From NCBI GenBank assembly GCA_020631735.1, contig CM036201.1, positions 75,034,353 to 75,098,352 on the forward strand: a DNA stretch of 64,000 nucleotides, in the 5' to 3' direction. Positions 12,209 to 24,579 of the stretch are shown here, in pieces. The notes beneath the pieces were generated by a model. The model ran no database searches. It was not told the origin of the DNA and worked only from the letters and a program-made list of their open reading frames with translations. The number at the start of each line of letters is the position of its first letter. Positions within the stretch are counted from its first letter, which is position 1. This DNA is from Saccharum officinarum. Lineage: Eukaryota > Streptophyta > Magnoliopsida > Poales > Poaceae. Both the position numbers and the translations under genes were made by a program.

Positions 12209-14494
12209 ATAACTCAGTAGGTCAATCTTGATCTGTCCACAGTCAAGATCGAGAAACAAGCTGGTCAATCTTGATCTGTCCACGGTCAAGACAGACATGT
12301 TTGTACAGCTGGCCAGGCGAGACCGACCGCGTCGTCGTGCTCGTGCCGAGCATCGCAACGTGTGAGTGTGACGAATGAAGCAGCGCGCGGCCAGCGGATG
12401 CGAACCGTGGCCTGCTCGGCTAGTCGGTGGGGCCCTCCGTACAGGCAGAGGAGCCGCAGCGCCCAGCCGGCTCCGTTTTCAGTTTCCGTCGAGGCTGCGG
12501 GCGCGTGCGGCCAAAACCCCACAACGGTAAAGGATTTCTTTACTGCTCAAACCTTTTCCTTGGAAATACTAGTCATTTTGGTCCCTCGATTTGTGAATAA
12601 GCACGATTTAGTCGGTCATGTATCCCTAGACTCTAGTTTTGAGGGGTATGCCATCTTGGCGTGCCAATTCAACAATACTATGTGACATTATGACTTTGGT
12701 GAGTCACCACACACAAATTATCTACTATAGGAAGTTGTTACGGTGAGCACACATGGTGATGAGCAATAAAAAAATATAGATCTACGAAACCAAGGCCAAA
12801 TAATCGATCAATCTCACCCCATCAAACTAAATGAACGATTGAGATGCTCTAGTTGATCTAGCTATTTTCTAATTTTTTCCCTATGTCGTAGACTCTGTTT
12901 CTGTTTTCTTTTTGTTCAAGATGGCAGAAGATGTCTACTTACTAAGCCTATTGATGCAACTCTCTAATGATCAAATGAAAAGGCAGAGAACATGCCAGTT
13001 TTGTCCTAAAATAAGTGATGGGAAAAAAAGTTAATGATGACTCTGCTTATTGCGAACTAGGCATGCCAACGTGTCTTGCCACATGGGACGAGGGACAAAA
13101 TTGAACCCAAGGATAAGAACAGAGGACTAGATTGAACAATCTAAGACATGAGCGGCAAAATTGAATCGACAAGCAAAATAAAGGGGCTAAATTAGCTATT
13201 TTGCTCATCTACGCACATATGAGTTCATTTCTCCTACTCTCTTGAGGTGGCCCTTTCACATTCCCCTAATGAAGAGTAATATAACCAATCATGTTCCTCC
13301 TCCCCGCTCCCTCTATCAATCTTCAACCTTTCTCCACCCTCCAAACCCACCTACCACACCCTCCTATAAATCGCCATGTCTTTCGTCTCCACGATGTGAG
13401 TCGCCATGATGGCGACTGAAAACCAGCTAGGACCGTTGCCTCTTACCCTTGTTTTTATATCCTCCCCCTTCCCTTTCCTCTTGACCTCTTTGTCGTCCAC
13501 AATCTCTCTCTCTATAAGGATTATGGCCTTAGAACGAGTAGATCTTTGAGAAAAGATGCGGCGAACCCTAACGTCCGCAGCGGCCTCCCTCTTCCTCTCC
13601 CCCACCACTGCCATCTTCTCTAGCTCTAGCAAGCTCGCCCACTGCCATCTTGTCCAGCTCCGGCGAGCCTCCCCGCCCCGACCTGGCCCGGCCGCCACTA
13701 CCACCGCCAGCTCTCCTAAACTGCCCGGCCACCATCCCCACCGCCTGCCCTACCTACCTCCTCCGGCCGGGCCCTTCTATACCCGCTGGAGTTGGAGAAG
13801 AAAGAGGGGAGAGATCACCGAATCCCTAGTTGCCGCGCCAGAGCTGGGGAAGAAGACGGGGGCGCAAGTGTGGGGGAGGAAGAAGAAGGCAGCAGCGGCA
13901 TGGGGAGATCTAGCCGTCTGTGCCGTCCTCCGCGGTTAGATCCACCGACTACAAAACCATGTGTGAAATCCAGGTGAAACACTCGGTTGTTATTTAGCAT
14001 TCCTGATTCTAAAACTTAAAAAATTAGCTCATCGGTACTTTCCTTTTCCGTTCAAAGAATAGATGGAGTAGAGCTTGAGAACCATGGTTAAAAAATGTCT
14101 ACAACGTGGTTGGCAAGACAATCACATGACGATATTCACTGAAAGTAAAGTTCTGTAAACAATCAACTTGTCAGACTATTATTGTGGTCATGAAACTATT
14201 ATACCACTCAAATCTATCCGAGAAAACTAAAAAGATTTGTACCTATTTAGGCCATGTTCGTTTCGCTATAATTTAGTTTATGATGATGCTTATGCTGATT
14301 TATTGTGAGAGAAAAATATTGTTTGTTTGCAGAAAAGTACTACGGAAGTAGTGCTGAAAAATAGGACGTTGTCTGGTTGGGCCATTTTTACGGGCTGAGG
14401 TTGGTTATTAGCAACCGAGTTTCATTGGGCCGGTCCATTTCTGTTCTACAGGTCGTCACACGATTTGCCACGCGCGGCAGGCGCCATGATGCCC
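12209..14494. repeat. Diverged tandem duplication, unit 2 (~2.29 kb)
   Basis: This is the partner of 9118-12190, in direct orientation and same block order. It lacks the 61-bp array and about 1 kb around it. It contains a GC-rich insertion near 13556-13976 that is open in one frame but resembles no protein I know. A ~120-base MITE-like segment (GGCCATGTTCGTTTCGCT) begins near 14250. Confidence 0.85.
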
Positions 14495-14948
14495 GGGAGA
14501 ATTTTGAGAATTGAAAATTCGATCGAATAGTGAGTGGTAGGTAGGTCCGGGGGCATACACGAATTATTTGGAAGAACTCAATTTGGTCCCATTTCGCCAA
14601 GACCCCACACATAAATTTCGCAGAGGCCCTTCACCGGCGGTTCCGTTTGTGAAACGAGACCAAACGAAACCAAATAAAGAAAGAGGAAAAGGAAAACGAG
14701 AGGGAGAAAGGGACCAGATGGGGGTGGGGGGGGGCCAGAACCAAAACCTAGACGAACCACACAGGCAGGGAGATAGATAGGCAGACAGGGGGGCCGACGG
14801 CACGGGGAGGGGGCTAGCCCAACCAGCCAGACCAACCAAACCCTAGCTCACCTTTCGTTCCGTTCCATTCCAATCCATGGAGGCGGCGCTATGAGCCGCC
14901 ACCGCCGCCGCCGGACGTAGAGCTGGTACGGCTAGGGGAGAGAGGACG
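14495..14948 (+). promoter_or_regulatory. Upstream region and leader of the bromodomain gene, with two short uORFs
   Basis: This precedes the ATG at 14949 and is purine-rich, then GC-rich. Two overlapping upstream ORFs lie within 75 bases of the main start: one of five codons (14877-14894, TGA) and one of nine codons (14891-14920, TAG). The first has a favourable context (CCATGG). No convincing TATA box is visible, which is common for housekeeping-type plant promoters. Confidence 0.5.
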
Positions 14949-17900
14949 ATGACGGCCAGATCGGACGATCCCGGCATGTCCCCGGGGACGGCGGCAGCGG
15001 CCGGCGGCGAGATCTAGGGCACGTGGGAGGAGCTCCTCCTAGCGTGCGCCGTGCGGAAGCACGGCACCGCCAGCTGGGACTCCGTGGCCATGGAGATGCT
15101 GTCCCGCTGCCCTCCCGCCGCAGCCGACAGCCTCACGCCCGCCGGGTGCCGCCTCCGCTATCGCATCCTCCTCCGCCGGTTCGCCGTCGGCGCCGGCTCC
15201 GAAAGCGGTGACGGCGACGACGAGGACCCCGACGTGGCCTCCGCCGATGGGTGCATCGAGGAGCTCCGCAAGCTGCGCGTCGCCGAGCTCCGCCGCGAGG
15301 TCGAGCGATACGATCTCTCGATCGGGGTAAATGGCAAAAAAAAAACCCGCCCCAGCCCGGACAGGATATTAATATTAACGAGAAAACATTAAAACGCTTT
15401 CGGGCCGACCCGGTTCGCTCAGCTCAGCCGTCTGATGCTGATCGGTCGGCCGCGGTTTTTTCTAGCGGAAATGCTGATTTCGTATTCTTTTTTATTTCCC
15501 ACCGGCGTGCCTTGCCAGGTCATTGCAATCCAAAGTGGAACGGCTCAAGGAGGAGAGGGAGAGGAGCATCACCGGCGAGGCCAATCCACCGGCGGTGAAG
15601 GAGGACGACGACGAGGAGGAGCAGCCGGCGGGGAAGGGATCGCTGGACGAGGAGGACGATGCTGGCGTCGGGGAGGATCGTGTCTCCGGCGGCGAGTCCG
15701 GGCGGTCGTGCAAGGAGTCCAACTCGTCAGATCTGAAGCGGTCGCGGCCGGCGGACGACGCCGACGGCACGGCCGACGCTGGGGACGACGACGCGGCGGT
15801 GAGAGGGGAGGACGAGGGGGCAGGAGACGACGCCGCCCGCGAGTCATCGGCTGTGAAGCGCGAGCAGGCCTTCGGCGAGTCGGTGGCCGGGTCCAAGGAC
15901 ACGGCGCCGGACGACGCCGAGAAGGAGAGCAGCGACGTGCAGAGCTCGGCCAGCCCGTCCCGCCGCCGCGAGCCGGAGATCGCCGCCGGAGAGGACGCGG
16001 AGGCGGAGGAGGCCTCACCACCGCCGCCGCCACCGGCGCCCGCCGCGGTCCTCCCCGCGGCGGAGGCTGAGGCGCTGCGCGCGTTCCTCGAGTCGGTACG
16101 GACCAGCAAGCCGGGCTCCGTGTTCGAGCGCCGGCTCGAGAGCCAGGTAAAAAAGAAATCATCCTCTGTTCCGTTGTTTTTTCTCTAAAACACACACGGT
16201 TAAACTGTAAAAATTGAAAAAAATCACCGTTCACCCCTCCCCTGATCTCCATTTTTTCTCCGCGCGTAATTAAAAACACACACGGTTAAACTGTAAAAAT
16301 TGAAAAAATCACTGTTCACCCCATCCCCTAATCTCCATTTTTTCTCCGCGCGTAATTAAAAAATAAAATCTTTGAAATTACGGAACCGTCCAAACACAAG
16401 CGCCCAACCCGGCTGTCAGTGGAGTACGCTTTACGAGTATTTCGCGCTATGCATGGCGAGTGCTCGGCAGTCCCCCCAAATCGCGAAACGCTCGCGGTTT
16501 CCCGGAGGCCAAGACGCTCGCTTCGCTTTGCTTGCAGATAGACGCAAAAGCGACCACCTCGCCTGGTCGCCGTCGCCGGCGAGCGCACGACGTGGAAGCA
16601 GTGGCGGAGCCAGGATTTCAAACTTGGGTATTCCCATTTCTACGTCACAATTTTTTTTTTGAATCCATAGATTAGATTTAAAATATAATTTAGAGTAGTA
16701 CATTATTGTCTTTATCAGTTTCTTCTTCATTATGCAAACTCTAGGATTACAAGAACTCAAGAAGAATGTCTGCGTCACTATTAACTAAAAAGTTGTACCA
16801 ATCATATTACAAATCCCAATTGTACTAATCATACTACAAATCCAGGATTTAGGAAAGATGCGCCTACCCCAGTCACCCATGCTAACTATGTGCGGCATTG
16901 CGGCTGGCTGGCCGTTGCAATTCTTGGCAGCCATGCTTACTGTGTGTTGCTGGGTGCTGGCTGGCCGGCCGGTCATATTCTCGGTGGATGGCCCTTGCTT
17001 CACGCCGCTGTGGAAGCTGTGAGGATGGCCCTTGCTTCACACTGCACAGCATTTGTGGACTGACCTGTGAACGAGCAAAGCGGATGGGAGTAGTTTTTTA
17101 CTACGTTTTTACTTGAAAAACAGAGAATCAAGTCCACTATAAACTATGTATATGTGTATAATGGAGGAATAAGTGTTTTGTTAGCACAAAACTTGGGTAT
17201 TCCTGGGAATACCCAGGCATACACGTAGATCCGCCCATGCGTGGAAGTGGACCCGCTCCAGTCGTACGGAGGCGGCGTCGGGTCGTGTGGCGGTGGTAAT
17301 GGCCTGGTGGTGGCGCCTACACGTACGCGCGGTCGTCACCCGTGAGGCCGTGACCCGCGAGGCGCCGGGACGTGTAGATCGGGCGCCGTCCGGCCCGGGG
17401 CGAGGTCGGCCTCGGCCGTCCGATCCGTGGGCCCGGCCTGGAGATAAGGGTAGGCGCGAGAGTGGGTGGCGCTGCGAGAGGCGCGTATCGCGCTCGTGGG
17501 GTGGTGGTCCTCTCGGGCGTAGGCCAATCACTCCCCGTCACGTGGGCGTTCAAAAAACGACGCGTGGGCCCGGCTTGTCGGCCATAGCTGCATGCTGCCG
17601 CCGAGTACAGTGTACTGACTGCTGAAGGACTAAAATATGCCCACAGTTCTTTTCAGAGGGAGAAAAATCGTGCCCTGCTAACGTGACGTGCTGCACAGCA
17701 GTACAAATTTGTTCCCCATTCTTTGTTTTATTTGGATCTTTATTTTTGTGTATATCAGTTTTATTTTTGGTAGGCTGTTTTTGGATATTTTCCTTCTCCT
17801 CGCTCTCTTTTCCACTGACCGATGGGGCCAAAAATGCTGCTCGCAGGACGACGCGAAATACAGGAGCACCATCAGGCGCCACGTGGACCTGGAGACGGTG

Positions 17901-18766
17901 AGGTCCAGGCTGGACGGTGGGGCCGGGAGCTACGCCTCGGCGACCGAGTTCTACCGCGACCTGCTCCTGCTGTGCGCCAACGTGCTGGTCTTCTTCCCGC
18001 GCGGCTCGCCCGAGCACTCGGCCGCGGCGCGGACGCGCGCGCTCGTCGCCAAGCACATGTCCAAGGACCAGCCAGCGGGACCCTCGGGGAAGGCGGCCGC
18101 GGGGACCGCGGCGTCCAAGAAGGCCAAGGCCGAGGCCGACGTCGGGTCGCTGCTGGAGAAGACGGCGCCATCATCGTGTGCCGGAAGCGGAGTTCCATCG
18201 CCAAGGCCGCCGCGGCGGCGGTCACCGCCAAGGAGGAGAAGGCGGAGACCGACGACAAGGAGGAGAAGGAGCAGAAGGAGGCGATGGGCAAGAGGAAGGC
18301 GGCCGCCAAGGACCGGGCGGCGCGGGGCCCGAGGACGAACAAGACCCGCGGCGGGCCTGCTGTCCGGAAGGCGGCGGCGGCTCAGCACCAGAAGGCGGCG
18401 GCGGCGGACAACGGTTCGGACAGCAACGCGCCGCCCGAGGAGGCCAAGAAACAGACTGCTGCTGACAAGAAAGGCAGCGCCGGCGTTGCCAAGAAGCGCA
18501 ACGCTGTCAACTTCCTCAACCGGATGAAGCAAGGCGGCTCGGCGCCGTCGGAGACGCTGAAGCTCTCGGCCCAGGCGGAGCAGAAGAAGGCCGGGAAGGA
18601 CGAGGGCAAGAAGGAGCCCGCGGGCGGGTCCGGGTCCAAGAAAGCTCCGCAGGGAAGGAGAAACGTCGGCAGGTCACCGAAACGCGCGGCCGCGCCGCCG
18701 TCTCCCCCACCATCGAAGAGGGCGAAGGGCGGTGGCGGCGGGAAGCGCGGGGGCAGGAAGAAGTGA
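14949..18766 (+). CDS. SANT/Myb plus bromodomain chromatin protein gene, broken as assembled
   Basis: Three exons are inferred: 14949-15326, 15519-16146 and 17847-18766, with GT/AG borders. Exon 1 encodes a SANT/Myb-like helix (TWEELLLACAVRKHG, SWDSVAMEM). Exon 2 encodes a coiled segment (QSKVERLKEERER) and a long acidic region. Exon 3 encodes the rest of a bromodomain (YRSTIRRHVDLETV, LLLCANVLVFFPRGSPE) and a Lys-rich tail with NFLNRMKQGG. This order is that of plant DNA-binding bromodomain proteins, presumed nuclear acetyl-histone readers; the usual acetyl-lysine Asn is not obvious. Three lesions: TAG at 15015-15017, where the family has Trp before Gly-Thr-Trp; a GGGG at the exon 1 donor that puts exon 2 out of frame by one base; and a missing base near 18168, after which the frame shifts to match the family again. 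These may be sequencing errors or real decay. Intron 2 (1.7 kb) carries a hAT element. Confidence 0.85.
16187..16357. repeat. 86-bp tandem duplication in intron 2
   Basis: Two direct copies of a unit starting AAAACACACACGGTTAAACT and ending CTCCGCGCGTAATT, differing at a few positions, lie just after the exon 2 donor. They have no coding effect. Confidence 0.9.
16599..17239. mobile_element. Non-autonomous hAT element in intron 2 of the bromodomain gene
   Basis: An 8-bp direct repeat CGTGGAAG flanks it (16591-16598, 17240-17247), the target size of hAT elements. The ends CAGTGGCGGAGCC and (reverse complement of the right end) CATGGGCGGATCT form a short imperfect inverted repeat. Subterminal copies of AACTTGGGTATTCC occur near both ends. 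It is 641 bases long with no transposase. Removing it and one TSD copy restores a continuous intron. Confidence 0.85.
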
Positions 18767-19929
18767 AGGGGATATGATGGAATGGGAGGCAGTAGGAAGC
18801 GATAGGCCCATTCTCAGAGACTCTCTCAGCTGTGGGCAAGACTATCCCCGCTCACGAACCTTTATATTAATCCTCTAAAAAGAATACTATATCCTAATCA
18901 TAATAAAATATACAGTTTTTCGCATCCATCTATCATCTCTCCACTGTGGGGCTCACTTATCACTTTATCTAAATATATCCATATGACATCTTGTTTTGAA
19001 GTATTTATTGAAACAAATTTAATGGTACAATTGGAATTTAATTTGATTTTTTTGTTTAGAAATTATAATATTTTTTAATTAGTTGAATAAGTAGAGCCCA
19101 CTACGCATGTGCTCTCTCTTCACTTTTCTCAGTAGCGACGTTACTGTAGCATAGCGTAGTGTATAGCGTATCCAGTGCAGCTGCCTCATCCGCTACCTGC
19201 TCCTCCAGTACGCAGGTAGCGCACCCAGTGCAGAGAGCCTAAATGACATAGTGTCGTAGCCTTGATGAGGCCCGTTCACTTCCCAAAATATTTTCTCTGC
19301 CACCTGTCACATCGAATTTTTGGACGCATGCATAGAACATTAAATATAGGTAAAAAATAACTCATTGTACAGTTTGTCGGTAAATATCGAGATAAATCTT
19401 TTGAGCATAATTAATTCATAGTTGGATAATTTTTGCCAAATAACAATGAAATTGCTACAAGAATTTTTCCCTCGAATATTTCGAATCTGAACACAGCATG
19501 AACTGACCTGCGCGGCGCCTCTCATGGGATTGTGGAAGACGATTCGTTTAAAAACTGTCGTCGAGTTTTTTTTTTTGGCTGAAATTTCAAACTTTTATAG
19601 TGATGGTACTGTCCAAGGAACACTAGTCACTCAAGTCTCAACTGTGATTTTTATTACAGCAATGTTCATTTTCATTTGAAGCAGCGCTACACTATCGGGC
19701 TAGGCCTCTCTCTCTCTCCGTCTTTATTGCCTGTCCTCATGCGTGTGCTTGCATTGGCCAGCAAAAAAAAACCCTTAGGTTTACGATGGATGTTTTTTAC
19801 TCCCGTGTTTTGCGCAGGAAACCAAAACTTTCCACTCAAATAGAGAGAGCTCCATAGCCAACAAAATTGGTTTAATTTTTTAGCCTCCAAAAAAAACGTT
19901 ACGCCACACATAGATTAGTTTGGTATTAT
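18767..19929. other. 3' flank of bromodomain gene, no gene seen (second copy)
   Basis: Same sequence as 129-1291: probable 3' UTR, then AT-rich intergenic DNA without recognisable coding potential. Confidence 0.5.
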
Positions 19930-20495
19930 AGATTACTTTTTATTTCTTATTAATCTTTTTTCTTATTGGTTGGCACCTAAGATGACCATTTGCTCCTCTC
20001 ATTAATCATGTACCTGGGAGTTTGATTGTCGCCCGTCCTATTCTCTTACTCTGTCTTGCCCTCTGCGTCCTCGGCATGACATGAAACGTCGCTGGGGTGC
20101 CAGCGCCACCACCACCCAGCCAAGGCAGGTGACACTGCCGTCGCGGGCTGCCCAGTCAGTCGGACATCGTCATTCTCCTCCTAGTCGTGCCAAAGATCTG
20201 CTGCTGCCATATCCCAGTCGTACCGAAGACTGCTGCCGCCTAGTCCTACCGAAGATTGCCATCGACTCTGCCGCGTAGTCCAAGATGAAGGTTGCCGCCT
20301 TGTCGAATTGGTACGTGTTACAACCGGGAGGCAGCGATGACAACGGCTAGGGTGATGAGCGAAAATAACAACGGCTAGGGCGAAGGGTGACGCTTGGATA
20401 GAGGGCGACAATACGATTAAATGAGGGATGAGCAATATGGTCAGCTTAGGTGCCAACAAATTACAAAAGATATTAGAAATAAGAAAATAAGGCAT
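19930..20495. mobile_element. Small foldback element with long inverted repeats (second copy)
   Basis: Identical to 1292-1857. The arms carry GTTGGCACCTAAG and its reverse complement, about 90 bases each, around a GC-rich centre. Confidence 0.6.
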
Positions 20496-20504
20496 AGTGT
20501 CATA

Positions 20505-20727
20505 CTCCCTTCATCCCTAAATAAGTGTCGTTTTTTGTTTTCATGCCGTAAGCTTGACTAAATTTGTAGAAAATACTTGCAACATTCGTGCCTTCAAATA
20601 ATTTATTATGAAAATAGATTCAACAATCTATCTAATTGTGTATCATAAATATTAATATTTTTATATAAATTTAGTCAAAGTTATTTCTCGGAAAATGAGA
20701 ACGATAGTTATTTAGAAACGGAGGAAG
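20505..20727. mobile_element. Stowaway-type MITE (second copy)
   Basis: Identical to 1867-2089. CTCCCTTCATCC/CGGAGGAAG-type ends with TA on both flanks. Confidence 0.85.
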
Positions 20728-20941
20728 TACTAATGAAGATGTCAAGAATATAAGTATAATTTTGTGAAGCCAATGTTTGAAGTCCTAAATATGTGAAATC
20801 TAGTGCTTATAGAGTCTAGAAAAATCAATTCCAAATGGTGCCTGAAACTTGTTTCCTCCATAACACTACTCCGAACATGGCATAGCTTTATAAAAAAACT
20901 TGTTTACAGTGAAAAAAGTCAAAGGAAACTTGTTAACCGCT

Positions 20942-23421
20942 TGAAGGGTCGAGATGACGGACTAGAGGTGGGGTAAATAGTCCTATGTAAAACTTAATCG
21001 CGTCAGCTAACCGAAACAAGTGTGGAATTAAACTATCGGTTTAGCCAAGACTACACCCATCTATCTAAGTTCTCTAGCACCTTATAAAGATCCTAATTAA
21101 GCAACTAAGGTGCCAAGCCTAGCAAGAGCTCACCTAAGCAATTCTAGAGCAAAGCCACACAAACCTATACACTAGTACTTTACCAATCGGGAGAGCTTCT
21201 ACACAACTAGTAAGTAAAAGCACAAAGCCCCTAAGCTCACTAGCAATGCTCAATACCAAGACAACCAATGCCAAATTAGAGAGCGCAAATTACTTAGCTA
21301 CACAAACTAAGTAATGTGACTAACAAGGTTACACAAACCAAATTAGTCACGCAACGGAAGCTACTTCTATGCTACACAAGCAAAAAAAGGTAATTAGCAA
21401 GCAACACAAACTAACTAATTACAAGAGCAACTACACAAGCACAATGTATAAGAAAGTAAATATAAGCTTGGGTTGGGGAATTGCAAACCAACAGGATGAC
21501 AAGGTTGACACGATGATTTTTATCCCGAGATTAACTTGGTTGCCACCAAGCTAGTCCCCGTTGAGACAAGCTCCAAGGTTGTCACCGGTCCTCTTGCTAG
21601 TGGTGACTCATAAGTCACACTCTCCCACATGGAGTGCTTACCACAAGCTCTAGCACTTGACCCGCCCGGACCACTTGTCACCCTTCGCGTCTCGCTTTAC
21701 TAGAGTTGCTCTTCGTGTTTCCCGCGGGGCGAGCACAATGCCCCTCACAAAGCTCTTCTCCGGAGCACCGCACAATCTCCTTGCGGGCTTTGACGGAGAC
21801 CACCACCAAGCCGTCTAGGAGGTGGCAACCTCCAAGAGTAACAAGCACCACCGGTTTGCAACTCGAACACCTAGTGCCACTCGATGCAACCTCACGATAC
21901 AATCATACTAGAATCACTCACTCGCAATTAATTCATACTCTTGCAAGCTCAAGTGATTTAGAGGCTCTCCTAGCACTCCCCAAGTATGGACTCTAAGTCC
22001 CAAGGGTGCTAAGCCACAGCCAAGGGCGGCCACCACTTCTATTTATAGTCCTAAGGTCAAATAGAGCCGTTGCCCCTTCACTGGGCCAAATTCGACACCA
22101 CCGGACACGCTGGTGCGTACCACCGGACGCAGGCAGCCAGCGTCCGGTGCACCATCTCCGTCCACGTGTCCTCGCGCGTTCAACCTCGGCCGCAGATCTC
22201 CAACGGTCACTACGTGTGCCAACGGTCAAGGGAATGATCGGACGCAGCACAGTGCCACACCGGACGCACCACGCCTCAGCGTCCGGTGCACAACAGAGAG
22301 CTTCCAGAGCCTCTACTTCACGATCAGACGCGTCCGGTGCACCATGACCGGACGCAGGCCAGCGTCCGGTCCTCCCTGACCTCACTGCGCACTGCCACGT
22401 CAGGGTAACCGGACGATCAACAATGATCACCCGGAGTCCGGTGCTCTATGTCCGATGCACACCAAAAAAACGACTGGACGCGCCGGTGCACTTCAGCCAG
22501 CTGCGCGTGCCACCGCTCAACTGACCGGACGCACAGGTGCCCCCGAGGCCAGCGTCCGATCACTTCCAGTGACCCGTTTCGCCTCTGTTTCTTCGTCGAA
22601 TCCTGCCGAGCAAACTCGGCAGGAGGGAGAGGGAGTCTTCACTTTTATCTTCCTCTCAAAACCCTTGCAAATGTGCCAACACCACCAAGTGTACCACCAC
22701 CATGTGTATGTGTGTTAGTATTTTTATAATTATTTTAACAGAGTTAACCACTCAACTTGCCACGCCACTCGATCCTAGCAATGATGCAAAGTTAGAACTC
22801 GAGTGGCACTAGATGACCGATATGCAAACAAGTTTGCCCCTCTTGATAGTATGTCCATTTATCCTAAACCCAGTCATGCACTTCTCTACACAACCTTTGA
22901 CCGGTGAAATGAAAATGCCCTAGGTTATACCTTTGCCTTGCTTATTCCATTCCATTTCCTTCGATGTTGATGCAACACATGCACCAACCAATCACCAAAT
23001 GATATGATCCACTTCATATCATCACGTGACCATATTGGTTCATCGATCTTGACCTCACTTGCTCTTCACCGTTGCGTTGGTCCATCGGTGCCAAGTCTTG
23101 CTCAAGCTTCACCGTCACACGTGGTCCCTCGCTTCAAAGCCTCTGGCTTGCACTTCACACTTGCAACCGGTCTATCGAGCCAAGTCATGTCTTGATCTTC
23201 TCCACCTTGATCACATGACTCAATGCCATGTCTCATGTGCAATAAGCTCCTCCATCATCACATGTGCAAGCTTTGCAACATCTCCAAGCCATTTCCACCT
23301 ACATGGCATATGTTGCTCACACACATGTACCTATGGACTAATCACCTGTGTATCTCATATAAAACATAATTAGTCCACCTAAGTTGTCAATTAATTACCA
23401 AAACCAAACAAGGACCTTTCA
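20942..23421 (-). mobile_element. Solo LTR, copia Maximus/SIRE-like (second copy)
   Basis: This 2480-base solo LTR has TGAAGGGTC...GACCTTTCA ends and a perfect CCGCT target duplication (20937-20941, 23422-23426). Minus orientation is shown by the TATA box at 22040-22047 (minus). The U3 side holds many CCGGACGC/GCGTCCGGT words at about 22090-22560. No internal domain remains. Confidence 0.9.
22040..22047 (-). promoter_or_regulatory. TATA box of solo LTR (second copy)
   Basis: The minus strand reads TATAAATA at the expected U3/R position, with the palindrome-rich segment directly upstream (higher coordinates). Confidence 0.6.
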
Positions 23422-23426
23422 CCGCT

Positions 23427-24138
23427 GGAAAAAGGAAATAAATAAAAAAATATGGGAGGACTAGCGCTCGCAACTTCCATCGCCCCGCGCCAAATCTCGC
23501 TCCAAAGGCAGCATCCGTCCGGTCGGCTTTGTGCTGCACCCAACACCCTCCTGCATTGCATCCCGCGCCCCGTGGCTGCCCGCATCGCGCGCCATCCCGC
23601 GATGCCACACGGGGACCGATGCACCCCTCCCTACTTCCGTCGTTTCGTGCACCCTCGCGGACCCGTGCCACCCAAACCTCACCAACATCGAGAAGAGGGG
23701 TAGGGGGCGGTAGATGCCCAGCCGTCGCCCGGAGGAGGAAACACTGAGGCGAGGTAAAAAAAAGCGAGAAGAGAGATGTAACACCCAATCTACTTTTGAA
23801 ACATCGAGATGCAACACTTACAACATACGTATGAAGGTAGATAAAACACTCGAAACATATTTCTGAAACACTTGCAAAAATACCTAGAAAACCATTGCAA
23901 CACATACACAACATCCAGATAAAACACCTGTAACATATTTGTGAAACTTATGCAACATGCGTCTAAAAAACGATGAAACATTGGGAACAAAAACTTGTAA
24001 TATACGTGTACAACCACTGCAACATATGCAACATCTCGATCTACTTTTGCAAGAACCGCATGAAATGATTGCAACGTACTTATGAAACATCTAAAACACT
24101 TGAAACAGACCCATGCAACATGTGCTTTTAAGCGCAAC
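23427..24138. other. Interval between solo LTR and copia insertion (second copy)
   Basis: A GC-rich unassigned part is followed from about 23785 by degenerate GAAACA/GCAACAT short repeats. The same DNA presumably resumed at 48336 before the copia insertion, since the ATCTA duplication joins the two sides. Confidence 0.5.
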
Positions 24139-24579
24139 ATCTATGAAAGCATCTAGGCCCCGGTGTTAGTTTCGGCAATTGATGACAACGCATAATTACC
24201 ATGACTAACGTGTGTTTTGCAGAAACATTGGTAAGTTAGGTCATGGAGATGATGACTGCTTTGGGCAATATGGTATTCATGTCCCTTGATGGAAATCGTT
24301 TCGGTTTTCAAAGGATCAACGACAAGTTTAAGGACGGTTAGTTCCGAATGTCAAGGTGTTGAGTTACATCTAGAATAGTCGTTAGGATCTTTGTTTCTTC
24401 CTTTGACCGTACTATAAAGGGGGGCATGAGCGAGTAGCTTGACCTAGGTGAGTCTTGTATTTAGGTGTGGTGCACACTTGTCAAACTTAGCACTAGGTAG
24501 CTCGAGAAAAGCTCAGAGTTCAGTTGGAAGCAACTTGGTTCAAGTTGCATCGCGTTTAGAAGATGTTTGAGCCGTTTAC

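Noticed and set aside
13556..13939. 127-codon frame rich in Ser, Ala, Pro
   Set aside because: It has some look of a transit peptide, but no domain, splice partner or conservation is visible and it lies inside a duplicated anonymous repeat.
15435..16279. Long open frames on both strands across exon 2 of the bromodomain gene
   Set aside because: Very GC-rich coding sequence with few TAA/TAG chances yields shadow frames. Only the frame starting near 15520 shows family features and good splice phases.
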